From Obelidium mucronatum (taxonomy: Eukaryota > Chytridiomycota > Chytridiomycetes > Chytridiales > Chytriomycetaceae), in contig JAIVFH010000187.1 of the NCBI GenBank assembly GCA_025765595.1, positions 1 through 54,401 of the forward strand: DNA of 54,401 nt, read 5' to 3'. Of the stretch, positions 42,393 through 52,337 are shown one piece after another. Under the pieces are notes generated by a model that was not told the DNA's origin, searched no databases, and saw only the letters and a program-made list of their open reading frames with translations. Made by a program: the position numbers and the translations under genes. Position 1 is the first letter of the stretch. The number at the start of each line of letters is the position of its first letter.

Positions 42393-43343
42393 ATGGCTCC
42401 GTGCTCAACGTTTCTAATCATATCAATAGCCCTTCTTTGCGTTGCTACTGTTGGCTTCTTGGTACTCCTGTGGTTTGTCTTTTATGTTGAAACATACAAA
42501 CGCGGCCTCCAGATTTCAGTTCGAACAATTGGAACGACATACAACAAACTATTAACGCAAATGAGCATTTCTCTGATTGGGATCTACATTTGCGCTCTGA
42601 TTCGACTAGAAGAGATGGATCGCATCGGGGACATTCGTTCACTTTCTCGATGCATAAACAAACTCATTTGGAACGTTTTTGTGGCCGCGTTCGAGATTGG
42701 TTACTGCCTGTACAGTTTTCGGCGAACCTCACCAGTTGTAGAACTTGTCTATCCACAGCTGGTTGTCCAAATAACCCCCATTATCAAAATTGTCCCGTTC
42801 CTATTTTATTTGCAAGTTGTTCCAGCAGTGGTTGAACTCAGCTTGTTTCACGTTGCATCGACCAGCGACGTACAGATGATGAACCGCACTTTGAATGTTC
42901 TCAACGCCATTACAGCATTAGTGACCTTACTTCTTGATTCCATCCTCTTGCTCACTTTTGTTCGGTTTCTGAATACAACGCGACAAGATGAAACAATCAC
43001 CATCGACAGCCGGTTCCTGATCATTTCGCGGTATGGAATCTGGATTGTTTCAATGGGGTTTCTGGCCGTTGCCGTCTATATTGCGTATGCTGTTTACGGA
43101 AACGAGGAATTTCTCATGGTGACACTGGCTGTAGTTTCTGTGATATTCTATGGGCTTTTTGCAATGAAAGTATCTCTCTTTTACGACGATGTGAAACGCG
43201 GGGAGTTGAATCAGTCTCGCTTGGAGAAAGTGTTGGGGAAGGAGCAGTTGCATAATATCAAGCAAATGTCAATGCGGAAGATGTTGAGCACCAGAACTGA
43301 AAGGGGAAGCTCAGTTCAAACAGATATCACGGAAGTTGTGTAA
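42393..43343 (+). CDS. Multi-pass (about seven TM) membrane protein, convergent paralog pair member 1
   Basis: Single exon. I favour MAPCSTFLIISIALLCVATV (42393), placing a helix at the N-terminus; an ATG at 42348 would add 15 polar residues. 316 aa with about seven hydrophobic segments, then a cytosolic tail that is basic and Ser/Thr-rich. The motif DSRFLIISRYGI, followed by two helices and FAMKVSLFYDDVKRGELN, aligns with DERFLIISRHGI ... FRMKMMLHRDKLNKEK in the convergent neighbour, so both belong to one family. The layout could fit a receptor, but no known receptor signature is recognised. It starts about 100 bp after the ITPase stop codon. Confidence 0.7.
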   Translation: MAPCSTFLIISIALLCVATVGFLVLLWFVFYVETYKRGLQISVRTIGTTYNKLLTQMSISLIGIYICALIRLEEMDRIGDIRSLSRCINKLIWNVFVAAFEIGYCLYSFRRTSPVVELVYPQLVVQITPIIKIVPFLFYLQVVPAVVELSLFHVASTSDVQMMNRTLNVLNAITALVTLLLDSILLLTFVRFLNTTRQDETITIDSRFLIISRYGIWIVSMGFLAVAVYIAYAVYGNEEFLMVTLAVVSVIFYGLFAMKVSLFYDDVKRGELNQSRLEKVLGKEQLHNIKQMSMRKMLSTRTERGSSVQTDITEVV

Positions 43344-43389
43344 AGATAATCGTCAATTGAATTCAAAAAAAAAAAAAACTGTTTCATTG

Positions 43390-44508
43390 TTAATAATGCC
43401 GTGATTTGCTATTCATTTGAATTTGAGATGAAATCTTTGAACTGGATTGGCCCCTCAAGCCATTGGCATTCACGCCAATCGATAAACTCTGTCCCTGACT
43501 CTGCCCATGCCAATCACTTCCCATCGAATTAGAAACTAAGCTATTCTGTCTACTCAAACCTCGGCTATCAACACACAATGCGGCATATTCAATTTTAGAT
43601 CGCCGTTCCTTCTCCTTATTCAACTTGTCCCTATGCAACATCATCTTCATACGAAACAAGATGAAATAAAGAGCAGAAAAATGGAGATAAACAACAACCA
43701 AATAGTCATCCGTCGTTGCAAGTGAAAACAGAACGTAAAAGGCTAAAGCCGACAACCCAAACGCAACAGCCGTGATTCCATGACGACTGATTATCAAAAA
43801 CCGCTCATCTGTAACTCCATCGTGGATCTGCGTGGATCTCAAGTACAGCGTGAACGTTACCAGACAAAACACGTCGAAAAGAATAATCAGAGCGCCGTTG
43901 AGTATGCTCATGTAATACACGGATTTCACAAGTAGAGGGGATTTATGTCCGTCTTCCACTTTGAGGGCTTGAGAGATGGGGTATAGCAGCCATTGAATAA
44001 AAAACAGCAAGGGCGAGATTCGAGCTCCAGCGGCGGCAGTTTTCCCTGCTTTTGGAAAGACTTGATCAAAGATGGGTTGTGCTCGAAGTGACGAATAGTA
44101 CACGTATGTTCCTTCGGTGATTCCAGTAAAGAGGTTTTGAAATGTGCGACAGACGAGTTCTGATGTGGAATCTTCCTCCAAATAAAAGACAACCGCCTCT
44201 GTTAGGTAGAGTCCAACATTGGATGTGATCATGAGAAGTAGGAGGGAAGAAAAGGGAGTAAAGATTCCTTTGAATGTTATGGCTTTGCCTTGTTTGATTG
44301 TTTCATGGTACAGGATAAAGTATATGAGCCAAAGTACTTTGAAGAAAGATACAAGGGCCATGAAGGCGGACCCGTAGACTAGAACTTCAGTTGGAAAGGG
44401 CATAGTATTCCCAGTGAAGTGGTAAATCCAATCTAGAAATATGGTAAATCCTGTCACGCGCGCCATGAGCAGCAAATAATCAGACAAGTAGTTTATCCTA
44501 TTTTCCAT
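43390..44508 (-). CDS. Multi-pass (about seven TM) membrane protein, convergent paralog pair member 2
   Basis: Single exon, 372 aa from MENRINYLSDYLLLMARVTG (44508; an upstream in-frame ATG at 44580 is less likely). About seven hydrophobic stretches, for example VYGSAFMALVSFFKVLWLIY, PFSSLLLLMITSNVGLYLTE, YMSILNGALIILFDVFCLVT and GLSALAFYVLFSLATT. The family motif DERFLIISRHGI lies before the last two helices. The C-terminal tail is long and Ser/Gln/Gly-rich (GSDWHGQSQGQSLSIGVN). It is tail to tail with member 1, only 46 bp apart, as expected from an inverted duplication followed by divergence. Function unknown. Confidence 0.7.
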   Translation of the reverse strand: MENRINYLSDYLLLMARVTGFTIFLDWIYHFTGNTMPFPTEVLVYGSAFMALVSFFKVLWLIYFILYHETIKQGKAITFKGIFTPFSSLLLLMITSNVGLYLTEAVVFYLEEDSTSELVCRTFQNLFTGITEGTYVYYSSLRAQPIFDQVFPKAGKTAAAGARISPLLFFIQWLLYPISQALKVEDGHKSPLLVKSVYYMSILNGALIILFDVFCLVTFTLYLRSTQIHDGVTDERFLIISRHGITAVAFGLSALAFYVLFSLATTDDYLVVVYLHFSALYFILFRMKMMLHRDKLNKEKERRSKIEYAALCVDSRGLSRQNSLVSNSMGSDWHGQSQGQSLSIGVNANGLRGQSSSKISSQIQMNSKSRHY

Positions 44509-44853
44509 TACTGATCTACCAATTATTAATAGAAAAAAATGAATATTAAAAAGTTTGTGTATATCGGGGATAACACACATATCCTTCTTCCATTAAGCAT
44601 GGAAGGCCTCGTCATTTTCCCAAAGTTAGCGAACCAAACAATGTAAAATACTATCCTTTATACACATCACAACCCCGAAAGAGAAATTTAGTGTTGGAAA
44701 TCTCATTTAAACTGCCCAAGAAAGTGCACTTGTGGTTTTTTTGCAATGGAGGGCTTTCCTGAATCGCGTTTCAATTGTTATTACAATGTGTGCTTGGATT
44801 ATTCACACATTATTTACATCACAATCAAAAGAAAAATGTCCTGGGCTGATTTT

Positions 44854-46998
44854 TTAATCTCTCGCAGAAACACCGCCGCCCTTCCTGACTTCCCATTCAC
44901 GATACGCAAACTGAACTTGCGACAAACAAAAAAAGAAGACGAATATCCCCAGAAACGTGATCAAGTCTAAAAAAAAAAAAAAAAAGGAATGAGGTTTTTT
45001 AGCTTTAAAAAGAACCATTGCACCAAAAAAAAACAAAAACCGAAAAAAAGGAATATTTAACTGTTGGCATTGAATATCAAAGGAATCATGGTCATGATTC
45101 CACCATCGGCACTCTTGCTCCCTGCGCCACCGGCTACCGCACCAAACCCAATAATATTCACGGCAATCATGAGCAAGATATTCGCCACAGCTCCAAGCCC
45201 ACACACATGTTTATAATGAGCCCACGATTGGAGTCTCTTGTGTGGGAAATACTTCATTGCAAGTGTCTCTGGGATGATGGAGAGGGAAATCAACCATCCC
45301 CAAGCTAGTAAATTCAAATCTAAAAAAAAAAAATGATGATCCAAATTAGAAGAAGGCAAACCGTCGAAAAAGAAAAAAAAGGGACTCAACTCAAATCATG
45401 CCAAACAGCCACAAACGTGAACGTAACCAACAAATTCAAAAGATAAACCCCTTTACTACCTCCCATCGGTACATAAATATACCGAATAATCCAACGATTA
45501 AAACTACGATGCCAACTCCTCCAAAACCCACTCGCACTATAATTATTCGTCATGCATCGATTCATGTTTTCGACAGTCTCGATTCCATCCAGCATGGCCC
45601 AGAGCCTGAAAAACCGCCAAATGACGAGCAGCTTTAACCAAATATGTTTGAGGTTAAAGTATCCCAGGCAAGCGACTTCGAATGCTGTGAGGGGGGTTTG
45701 CTTCCAGACGCCCGATTTGGCGATGGCAATCACAAATGTGGAGTGGATAAAGAGTTCCATGAGGAGGAATGAACACACCCATCGTGCAATGTAGGTGAGG
45801 ATTTGTTTTGAATGGGTCTTTGGGGTTGTGGAAGGGGGTCGGGATTTGAGTTGGTGGATAAAGTCGTTGTATGAGATGATGGGGCCAGCGAGGTATAACG
45901 GTATGTACAGGAGGTAGGCAAAGTAATTGACGAGGTTGTAGTCTTGTCTGTCGAGAGGCGTTTCGATGCGGGATTTGCTGCATTGATGCGATTGGTTGCA
46001 TTCTTGGCATGTTGTTGTGTGTTCCTTCTGAATGAAATGACGATGTAAGGAGACATGTTTTGTGGTGATGCCAACTCCAAAAAGGGGTATGACAGGAAGA
46101 GACGCATGAATAGAAATCAATAGAACATGAATACACACCGATTGCTGGTTACTACCGCTTCCATCGCCCTTCACTTTCCAATAGAAATCCAAATCAAAAC
46201 TAATCATTCGCAAAAAACAGAATCGCAATGGATCAAACCAGCCATGATTGATACCACTTCCAAGAGAATCCAAAAAAGATAAAAACGATGAAATCCAACC
46301 AAATTGAAATCCCTGGAAAAATATATATATTCAAGATGATGCGTTGAAGAACGTGGTCATTTGCGCGAGATACAAAACAAAAAAAAAGAGTTTACCCGAT
46401 AGTAATTGGTGAACACCAAAAGAGTCATTCCAAAAATCCAAGAAATGATTGGAATCAAGGAAAAGAGACGTGCAGGAAATGTGTTGGGACTGTTGACGGA
46501 AGATTTGCCGAGAACGTAAACAACCAAGTAATAGTTGAGCGCCAACGCAAGACAAAGTTTCAAGAATCCAGAAGGTCCATTATAAACAAGGAAAAATACG
46601 ACAGAAAAGATAAGGGTGAAAGTTGTTCTGGTGTGGAACGCCTTCACTACATCGCCCTTTGATTGATAAAACGACTGAAGAGTATTCGAAAGTACAACAT
46701 GTAAAGCCATGAGCGGAATCAGAATGCGCAAGTTTCCCCGGAAAGAAGCATATTGCGAGTCCGAGTTGTCGACAAACCACTGTGAGTTGATCCAAGAGGG
46801 TGAGAGCATGTAAGCATACGAGGCAAACTCGGGACGCGACTTGGCAGAGAAGGATACAATGCACCAGAGCATAGCAGCCATGCACAGCGCCGTGACAGCC
46901 GTGTGGGCGTAGAGCTCTCTGGTTAGAATTGGTTTTGTGGTTGCTTCGGGCTTCTCCGCGTCAGCGATACGGACATAGGCGTTCTGCGGCGGGTTCAT
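44854..46998 (-). CDS. GUP1: GUP1-type membrane-bound O-acyltransferase (MBOAT)
   Basis: Five exons: 46396-46998, 46139-46312, 45391-46027, 45062-45319 and 44854-44966, 594 aa (yeast Gup1 about 560). Family landmarks: ISFDLDFYWKVK, DYNLVNYFAYLLYIPLYLAG, GPIISYNDFIHQL, SASGFWRSWHRSFNRWIIRY, IYVPMGGSKGVYLLNLLVTF and FVAVWHDLNLLAWGWLISLS. The invariant catalytic His of MBOATs (VAVWHDL) and the upstream N/W-R-S-W-H region are present; the C-terminus FAYREWEVRKGGG ends the protein on the cytosolic side. In yeast Gup1 remodels GPI anchors by adding a C26 chain and affects rafts and wall; the same is likely here. It is head to head with WEE1 at 102 bp. Confidence 0.92.
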
Positions 46999-47100
46999 TG
47001 CGCCTCTCGAGGCGCTTTTGCGGCGGCCAATTGTTGTGTTTTAAAGTAAATATTATTTAAATAATCATAAATAAAATAAAACAAATAAAAAAGAGATTTA
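46999..47100. promoter_or_regulatory. 102-bp bidirectional promoter of GUP1 and WEE1
   Basis: Only 102 bp separate the GUP1 start codon (minus) and the WEE1 start codon (plus). The GUP1 side is GC-rich (gcctctcgaggcgcttttgc, containing the inverted pair gcctc/gaggc), while the rest is strongly A/T (aaataatcataaataaaat). Both promoters must overlap. Confidence 0.5.
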
Positions 47101-49947
47101 ATGGACAGCACAAACACGAAGCCGTTCCTCGTGCGGCCGTCGCCTGTCGCGTTTTCGTCGCCCGGCTTCCGGCAGCGCAGCGCAACGAGTTCGAGCGCCA
47201 GCAGCGAAGCGACATCGCAGGCGTCAGAGGCGAGCGTTGAGCTGCTGGCGTGGCAGTTCCAGCCCAACACGCCCGTGAAGGGTAAAACTTTTACTTTTAC
47301 TACTTCTACTTTTGCTTTAATGCATTCTTTTAATTCTTTTAATTCTTTTAATCTGTTTTAACCGCAGAAAGCACGCTGGCGCCCGTCGCTTGTCTCTCTG
47401 GACGCAAAGCGCCGCTGACGCCGTCCAACTCGAACGCCAACTCGAATGCGAATGTGTTCAGCTTCGCGCTGCCGAGTCCGCACGCGCCGCCCGCCCTCGC
47501 CAGCGGCAGCGCCAGCGCGAGCAGCGCCAAGAAGCCGCTTCCGAAGGCGACAAACAGCGCGCGCTTCCGCCGCAACTCCAACGCCAACAACGACAACGAC
47601 GACGACGACGCGGCCGACTCGCCGTCGAAGCGGTACGGTAGCGCGCCAAAGCCGGCGTACAAAATGCAGATGCCGCCGCCGCCGACGCCGTTCAGCCGCC
47701 GCGTCGCTGGCCTCGGCCTCGGACTCGGCCTGGGCACCGCCGCCGGCGACGACGACGACGACGAGGACGAGGACGACGGCGACGATCCGTTTGCCGCAAA
47801 GCCGCCGAAAAAGAAGCGCGAGGAATACGCGGCGCCGTCGCCGTTCAAGCAGCAGTTTGCGTCGTCGCCGTCGCGCGCGTCCGTCTTTTCTTCGTCGCTG
47901 TCGTCGGCGTTCGCGTCTTTTTCGCCGCGTTCATCGCCATTCGAACTCCCTCATTCTCTATTATTTGACAAGAGCGGCACTCTGGAAACAAGCGGCGATG
48001 ATGTCGACGAGGACGGCGATGAACAAATGTGCTCTTCATCATTTGATCCTCCGCAACTTTCACATCAAGAGGATGATTCTGATGATTACGATCCTCATCG
48101 TGTTACTCCCACTGCAGACTATATGATTGATGTTTTTGCGTCTTCGTCTTCGAAAAACTTGGATGGTTCTACTCCAGTCAATGAAAATACAAACAACCAA
48201 AAGACACCCACTGCTCAACAAGCAGGTGGAGCACATCATTTGGCTCTTTTAAATGCTGGTGCTCTTGGTCCGAGTGGTTTAAGTCTTGGTATGGGTGGTG
48301 CTGGTGCTGGAGGAATGGTTGGAGCTGCTTCTTTTGCTGCTGATTTGAATGATCCGAATTATGCTTATTCTCATGTTTTGGATTGGAATGGTATTGAGAT
48401 TTTGAAGCGTTCAAAGTTTCAATGTATGGTTTTTTTTTTTTGAATTGATACCGCCGAAGGCGGTGAATCCATACCGCCGTAGGCGGTGAATCTATACCGC
48501 CGAAGGCGGTGAATCTATACCGCCGAAGGCGGTGTATCTTGTTTCTTTTTTTTTTCTTTTCATACCGCCGTAGGCGGTGAATGGATACCGCCAAAGGCGG
48601 TGAATCTTGTTACTTGTCTTTCTTTTCATACCGCCAAAGGCGGTGTATCTTGTTTCTTTTTTTTTTTTCTTTTCACACCGCCATCTCTCATATATCGCAA
48701 TCACTTCTTATCGTGAATCTTCTCTCTAACACAGTGTTTCATTCCAGATCCACCACGACAGTTTGAAGTAGGAGCAAACAAACTACCTACCGATCATCTT
48801 TCAGCCCACTACAAAATAATCCACCGTCTCGGTCGGGGATCTTTTGCCGATGTCTTTAAAGTCCAGCAAATTCACCACCACCACCACCACCACCACCACC
48901 ACCACCACAACCACAACCACCACAACCATCGCCACCTCAACAGCAACACCAACAACTCTTTAGCTCAATCAACATCAACGGAACCCAGTTTCCTCGAACA
49001 CTCCAAAAAACCAACAACATCATCATCATCATCGTCGTCAAATACATTCTACGCAGTAAAGAAAACGCGAAACAGAATATCAGGTCCGAAAGACCGCCGT
49101 TTCCAACTCCAAGAACTCGTCATCCAATACACACTAACATCCCAAAGCCCGCGACACATTGTACGACTGCATACCGCATGGGAACAATACGCATCCCTCT
49201 ATCTCGTAATGGAGTTTTGTGGCGGCGGGACATTACAAGAGTATGTGGAGAAAAAGAGCGCTTCCGGCAGCGGTGGAGTGGAAGAGTTTGTAATCTGGGG
49301 GATCCTGGGACAGATAGCGGCAGGGTTGAAGGAGATGCATTCGTGCGATGTATTGCATTTGGATTTGAAACCGGGGAATATACTGATTGGTAGTAGTGGA
49401 AATGATGAACGGGATGGGGATATTCCAGGATCAGGGGCTTTGAAGATTGGGGATTTTGGGTGTGCCACTTTTTTACCTGTGGTGAGTTGTCAACGTTTTT
49501 TTTAAGTGTGTTTTCACCCATTTGACGATGTACTTTTGTATAATTGTAGCCCAAAGGGTTTGAGAGGGAAGGTGATCGGACTTATATTGCACCTGAGGTT
49601 ATGGAATCCCGATATGGCAAAGAATGCGACATTTTCAGGTTTCTTCAACTGTTTTACTTATGAGATGGTTTTCGGAATACTTAAATCAAAACACTTTTTT
49701 AAGCCTCGGTCTCATAATATTTGAAATCGCGACCAACATTATTCTTCCTGAAAACGGAAACCACTGGCAGCGGCTACGGAGGCATGATTTTTCAGAATGT
49801 ACAACACAATTGAAGAGAGTTTCACCACCGCTAGTGGAATTAATCAAAGCCATGTTGCATCCTGCCCCTGAAAAGAGGATTTCGTTGGATCAGATACTGG
49901 GTCATCCGTTTGTCGTTACGATTATGGATGGGGCTCTGTTTGGTTAA
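47101..49947 (+). CDS. WEE1: WEE1-family CDK-inhibitory kinase
   Basis: Five exons (47101-47281, 47368-48423, 48748-49481, 49550-49638, 49704-49947), 767 aa. The long N-terminus is disordered, with Ala/Asp-rich stretches and many S-P/T-P sites, then FQYPPRQFEVG. The kinase domain has IIHRLGRGSFADVFKV (P-loop), YAVKKTRNRI (catalytic Lys), LYLVMEFCGGGTLQEYVEKK, HLDLKPGNIL (catalytic loop with the Wee1-type PGN), IGDFGCATF and DRTYIAPEVM. NGNHWQRLRRHDFSE is the diagnostic Wee1/Myt1 segment. Wee1 kinases phosphorylate CDK1 on the ATP-loop Tyr and delay mitosis. Odd: about 12 consecutive His plus an Asn/His/Ser-rich insert lie between the P-loop and the catalytic Lys, and intron 2 carries GC palindromes. 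No membrane segment, so Wee1 rather than Myt1. Confidence 0.92.
48448..48685 (+). repeat. GC palindrome cluster inside WEE1 intron 2
   Basis: Seven copies of ACCGCC-NNN-GGCGGT (loops GAA, GTA, GAA, GAA, GTA, AAA, AAA) plus a half copy. They are spaced by gaatc(t/c)ata-type linkers and by two near-identical blocks cttgtttctttttttttttc. They lie between the donor at 48424 and the acceptor at 48747. The loops read GAA/GTA/AAA on the coding strand of WEE1. Confidence 0.92.
48873..48930 (+). repeat. CAC trinucleotide tract coding for poly-His in WEE1
   Basis: About twelve uninterrupted CAC codons followed by AAC/CAC mixtures. It lies in frame in exon 3 and codes for the His-rich insert in the kinase N-lobe. 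A tract of this purity is likely to vary in length between strains. Confidence 0.9.
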
Positions 49948-50172
49948 AAAGCTTGTTGTGTGTGTTTTTTAGCAACCCCTAACGAGTGGGGGTGGCTTAT
50001 TGTAAACTCGGTATTAATTTTTTTTCTTCTTCTTGTATATTTCGCTTTTTGTATTTGTAGTAGAACATTGATAAATGATGGCACGTATATTCTCGTATAG
50101 AAGAATATTGAAATCACTTTTATATTTGACGCGTGATAGAAAAAAAGGATAATAATGGGCAGATAAAAAACA

Positions 50173-52299
50173 ATGGGATGTCGTCCATCAAAGCACAAAG
50201 TTGAACCGGCGATATTGAACGCATCGAAAAGCCAAGTTTTGAGTCCCAAGCCAACCAAAAAGAAAAAGCGGTCGACTCAGAAAGGATCAACAAACTCAAT
50301 TCCTCCAGAACAAGTATCAACGCAACCACGCCCGCCACCAACGCTCTCGCCGCCACCAGCACCACCACCACAGCCCCTCGAAATAATCCCTGAGAAATAT
50401 CTCCTTTCAACAGCTCCTGATTTCTCTGTTCCTTACAATGTCGTATCGCATGTCTGGGGAAAAGTCTCACCACAACAACACCACCGCTCAAACCGCCTCA
50501 ACCTCCTGGTCTCATCTCCCGAAAAACTAGACCGAATAACAGCCCTCGCAGATGCAACCAAAATGCCTCTCTGGGTGGACTTCTTCAGCATTGACCAAAC
50601 CAACCCTTCCGACAAATGCCACCAAATCGGAATCATGCGCGACATTTATTCCAAAGCCGTGAAAACATATGTCTGTTTAACATGCCCTGAGAAAATCAAG
50701 CTGGATGAACTGGTTGGTGTGGATTTCGAACGCGCCGCAACATGTAGAGCAGGGAAAAAGTATGACGGCGAGGATTGTGCAGAAATAAGAAACCGCGTAC
50801 AAAAGTTTTCAGACGCACTTTCAGTGTATAATTCCAGAATCTGGACTTTACAGGAAGCAATTCTGAGTCGGAATTTGTATTACACGTGCTGTTGTTTGAG
50901 TGGGAGTTGTTCGAGGACGGTTGTTTCTCGAAGTAGTATCTTGACTGCTATTGAGACTGTTGCTCAGTTTTACGCTTGCAATGCGCCGCATGAGATGATT
51001 ACGGCGCAGCTGAAACAGTATCGTGAAGATGTAGGCGTGATTTTGGGGGTTTTGGAGCAAACGGAGCCTGAGTTTAAAAAGAAGCTGGTTCAATTCATGC
51101 TATCGCGAGGATGTAGCCAGATCCAGGACTATTATTTTGGCGTTCAGGCTGTGGCTGGGTTCACGCAGCAGTTTGATTACACGACGCGGGTGGATGTTGT
51201 GGTGAACTGGTTGGCAGCGTACACATTCCCGCTTCTGCAATTCGATTGTATAGCGGCTTTGAGTAACAATCGAAATTGGTTTACCCCTGTGGGGTTGAAT
51301 CTACAGGGACGAACGATGCAAGAGGTTTTCCGAATCACTGCAAATATGAATTTAGAGCCAACAGTTTGCGATATCCACGCGAATGGTGTTGATCTCGTTT
51401 GTTACAATACTTCAATTGCTTCTTTCAAGGGATTAGGGCCACCGATGGCGGCGACAACGTGGATGGAAGTTTTGGACTTTGCATACATGTTTGGAACTTT
51501 GCAGTTCAAGCCTTCAGATAACCTTGCCGGGAAACAAAACAATACAGATCGAATGCATGTTGCCGTGTCTCAAGTGCTGATTTTGATTGCCGTTGAAACA
51601 GGGCTGTTGGAGGAGGAACCAAATGTATTCCTCATCAACAAGGTGTTTGACTATCTTGATCGCGGTGCTAGGCGATACGGATACTTTGGTTTTTGTGATG
51701 AGCTGCAGCGCAGGAAGATGGATATTTCCATTGCCGCAAGGAACATGCGCAAGCAAGCAACGATGGCGGCTGCAGGTGGGACGGTAATCCGGCAGTCTTT
51801 GTTGGAAGCATTTCCCAGAGAAACTGCTCTGTGTGAATTACTGACTGTTGTTTTATGGGCGATGCGAATGTCGGAGGATGGTTGGTATAACCCGTTTCCT
51901 TCCTTTCTTTGGAAGTTCTTGTCGGAGAGCCTGGCGTTTGCGTGTAGCTCGGCAGGGCTTGCGTTGGCTATTCAAATGGATGGTTCCATCACAGCAAGTA
52001 TACCGTCGGATTATTCGCCCAAGCCCTTGTATGCAATGAAACTGGGTGTTGTTTCGGGGGGTTCTGTTTTTTGTCTAGTCACGGACAAGAACCCCGCACA
52101 CGATTCCGAATTGATCTGTTTGGGTGGTCGATGGTTCCTTAGTACAACATCTGTAGATAAAGAAACAAGGGTTTGTTTGGTAAATCGTCTGACTCCCGTA
52201 ATTGGTGTATTTTCTGATGCGTCCGCGTATTCCCCAATTATGGGAATTCAAGTATCACAGATAACAGACTATGAATCCCTGGTGATAATAAAGCAATAG
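50173..52299 (+). CDS. HET-domain (heterokaryon-incompatibility-like) protein with acylation-type N-terminus
   Basis: One exon, 708 aa. It starts MGCRPSKHKVEPAI: Gly2 with Cys3 and a Ser/Lys environment is the usual pattern for N-myristoylation plus palmitoylation, so plasma-membrane attachment is likely. A Lys-rich then Pro-rich linker follows (PPPTLSPPPAPPPQP). The HET core is YNVVSHVWGKVS (family Y-x-x-[LV]-S-[YH]-V-W-G), MPLWVDFFSIDQTNPSD (W-[IV]-D-x-x-[CS]-I-[ND]-Q), IMRDIYSKAVKTYVCL and SRIWTLQEAILSRNLYY (R-x-W-T-x-Q-E). The 450-residue C-terminal part has no recognised domain. In ascomycetes HET domains trigger cell death on non-self recognition; there is no partner or NLR gene next to it here. 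Confidence 0.82.
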   Translation: MGCRPSKHKVEPAILNASKSQVLSPKPTKKKKRSTQKGSTNSIPPEQVSTQPRPPPTLSPPPAPPPQPLEIIPEKYLLSTAPDFSVPYNVVSHVWGKVSPQQHHRSNRLNLLVSSPEKLDRITALADATKMPLWVDFFSIDQTNPSDKCHQIGIMRDIYSKAVKTYVCLTCPEKIKLDELVGVDFERAATCRAGKKYDGEDCAEIRNRVQKFSDALSVYNSRIWTLQEAILSRNLYYTCCCLSGSCSRTVVSRSSILTAIETVAQFYACNAPHEMITAQLKQYREDVGVILGVLEQTEPEFKKKLVQFMLSRGCSQIQDYYFGVQAVAGFTQQFDYTTRVDVVVNWLAAYTFPLLQFDCIAALSNNRNWFTPVGLNLQGRTMQEVFRITANMNLEPTVCDIHANGVDLVCYNTSIASFKGLGPPMAATTWMEVLDFAYMFGTLQFKPSDNLAGKQNNTDRMHVAVSQVLILIAVETGLLEEEPNVFLINKVFDYLDRGARRYGYFGFCDELQRRKMDISIAARNMRKQATMAAAGGTVIRQSLLEAFPRETALCELLTVVLWAMRMSEDGWYNPFPSFLWKFLSESLAFACSSAGLALAIQMDGSITASIPSDYSPKPLYAMKLGVVSGGSVFCLVTDKNPAHDSELICLGGRWFLSTTSVDKETRVCLVNRLTPVIGVFSDASAYSPIMGIQVSQITDYESLVIIKQ

Positions 52300-52337
52300 A
52301 AAATGACCCGATTTTCATAAAAAATACTCTTGATTTA

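Noticed and set aside
44854..46998. Several separate membrane-protein genes (44854-45204, 45386-46273, 46357-46998)
   Set aside because: They join in phase across GT-AG introns into one GUP1-type protein of the expected length.
4177..48685. Palindromes read as ultra-stable C(UUCG)G tetraloop hairpins
   Set aside because: With the UUCG tetraloop register the next pair would be C with C. The arms pair best with a 3-nt loop (TTC/GAA), so a special tetraloop is not supported.
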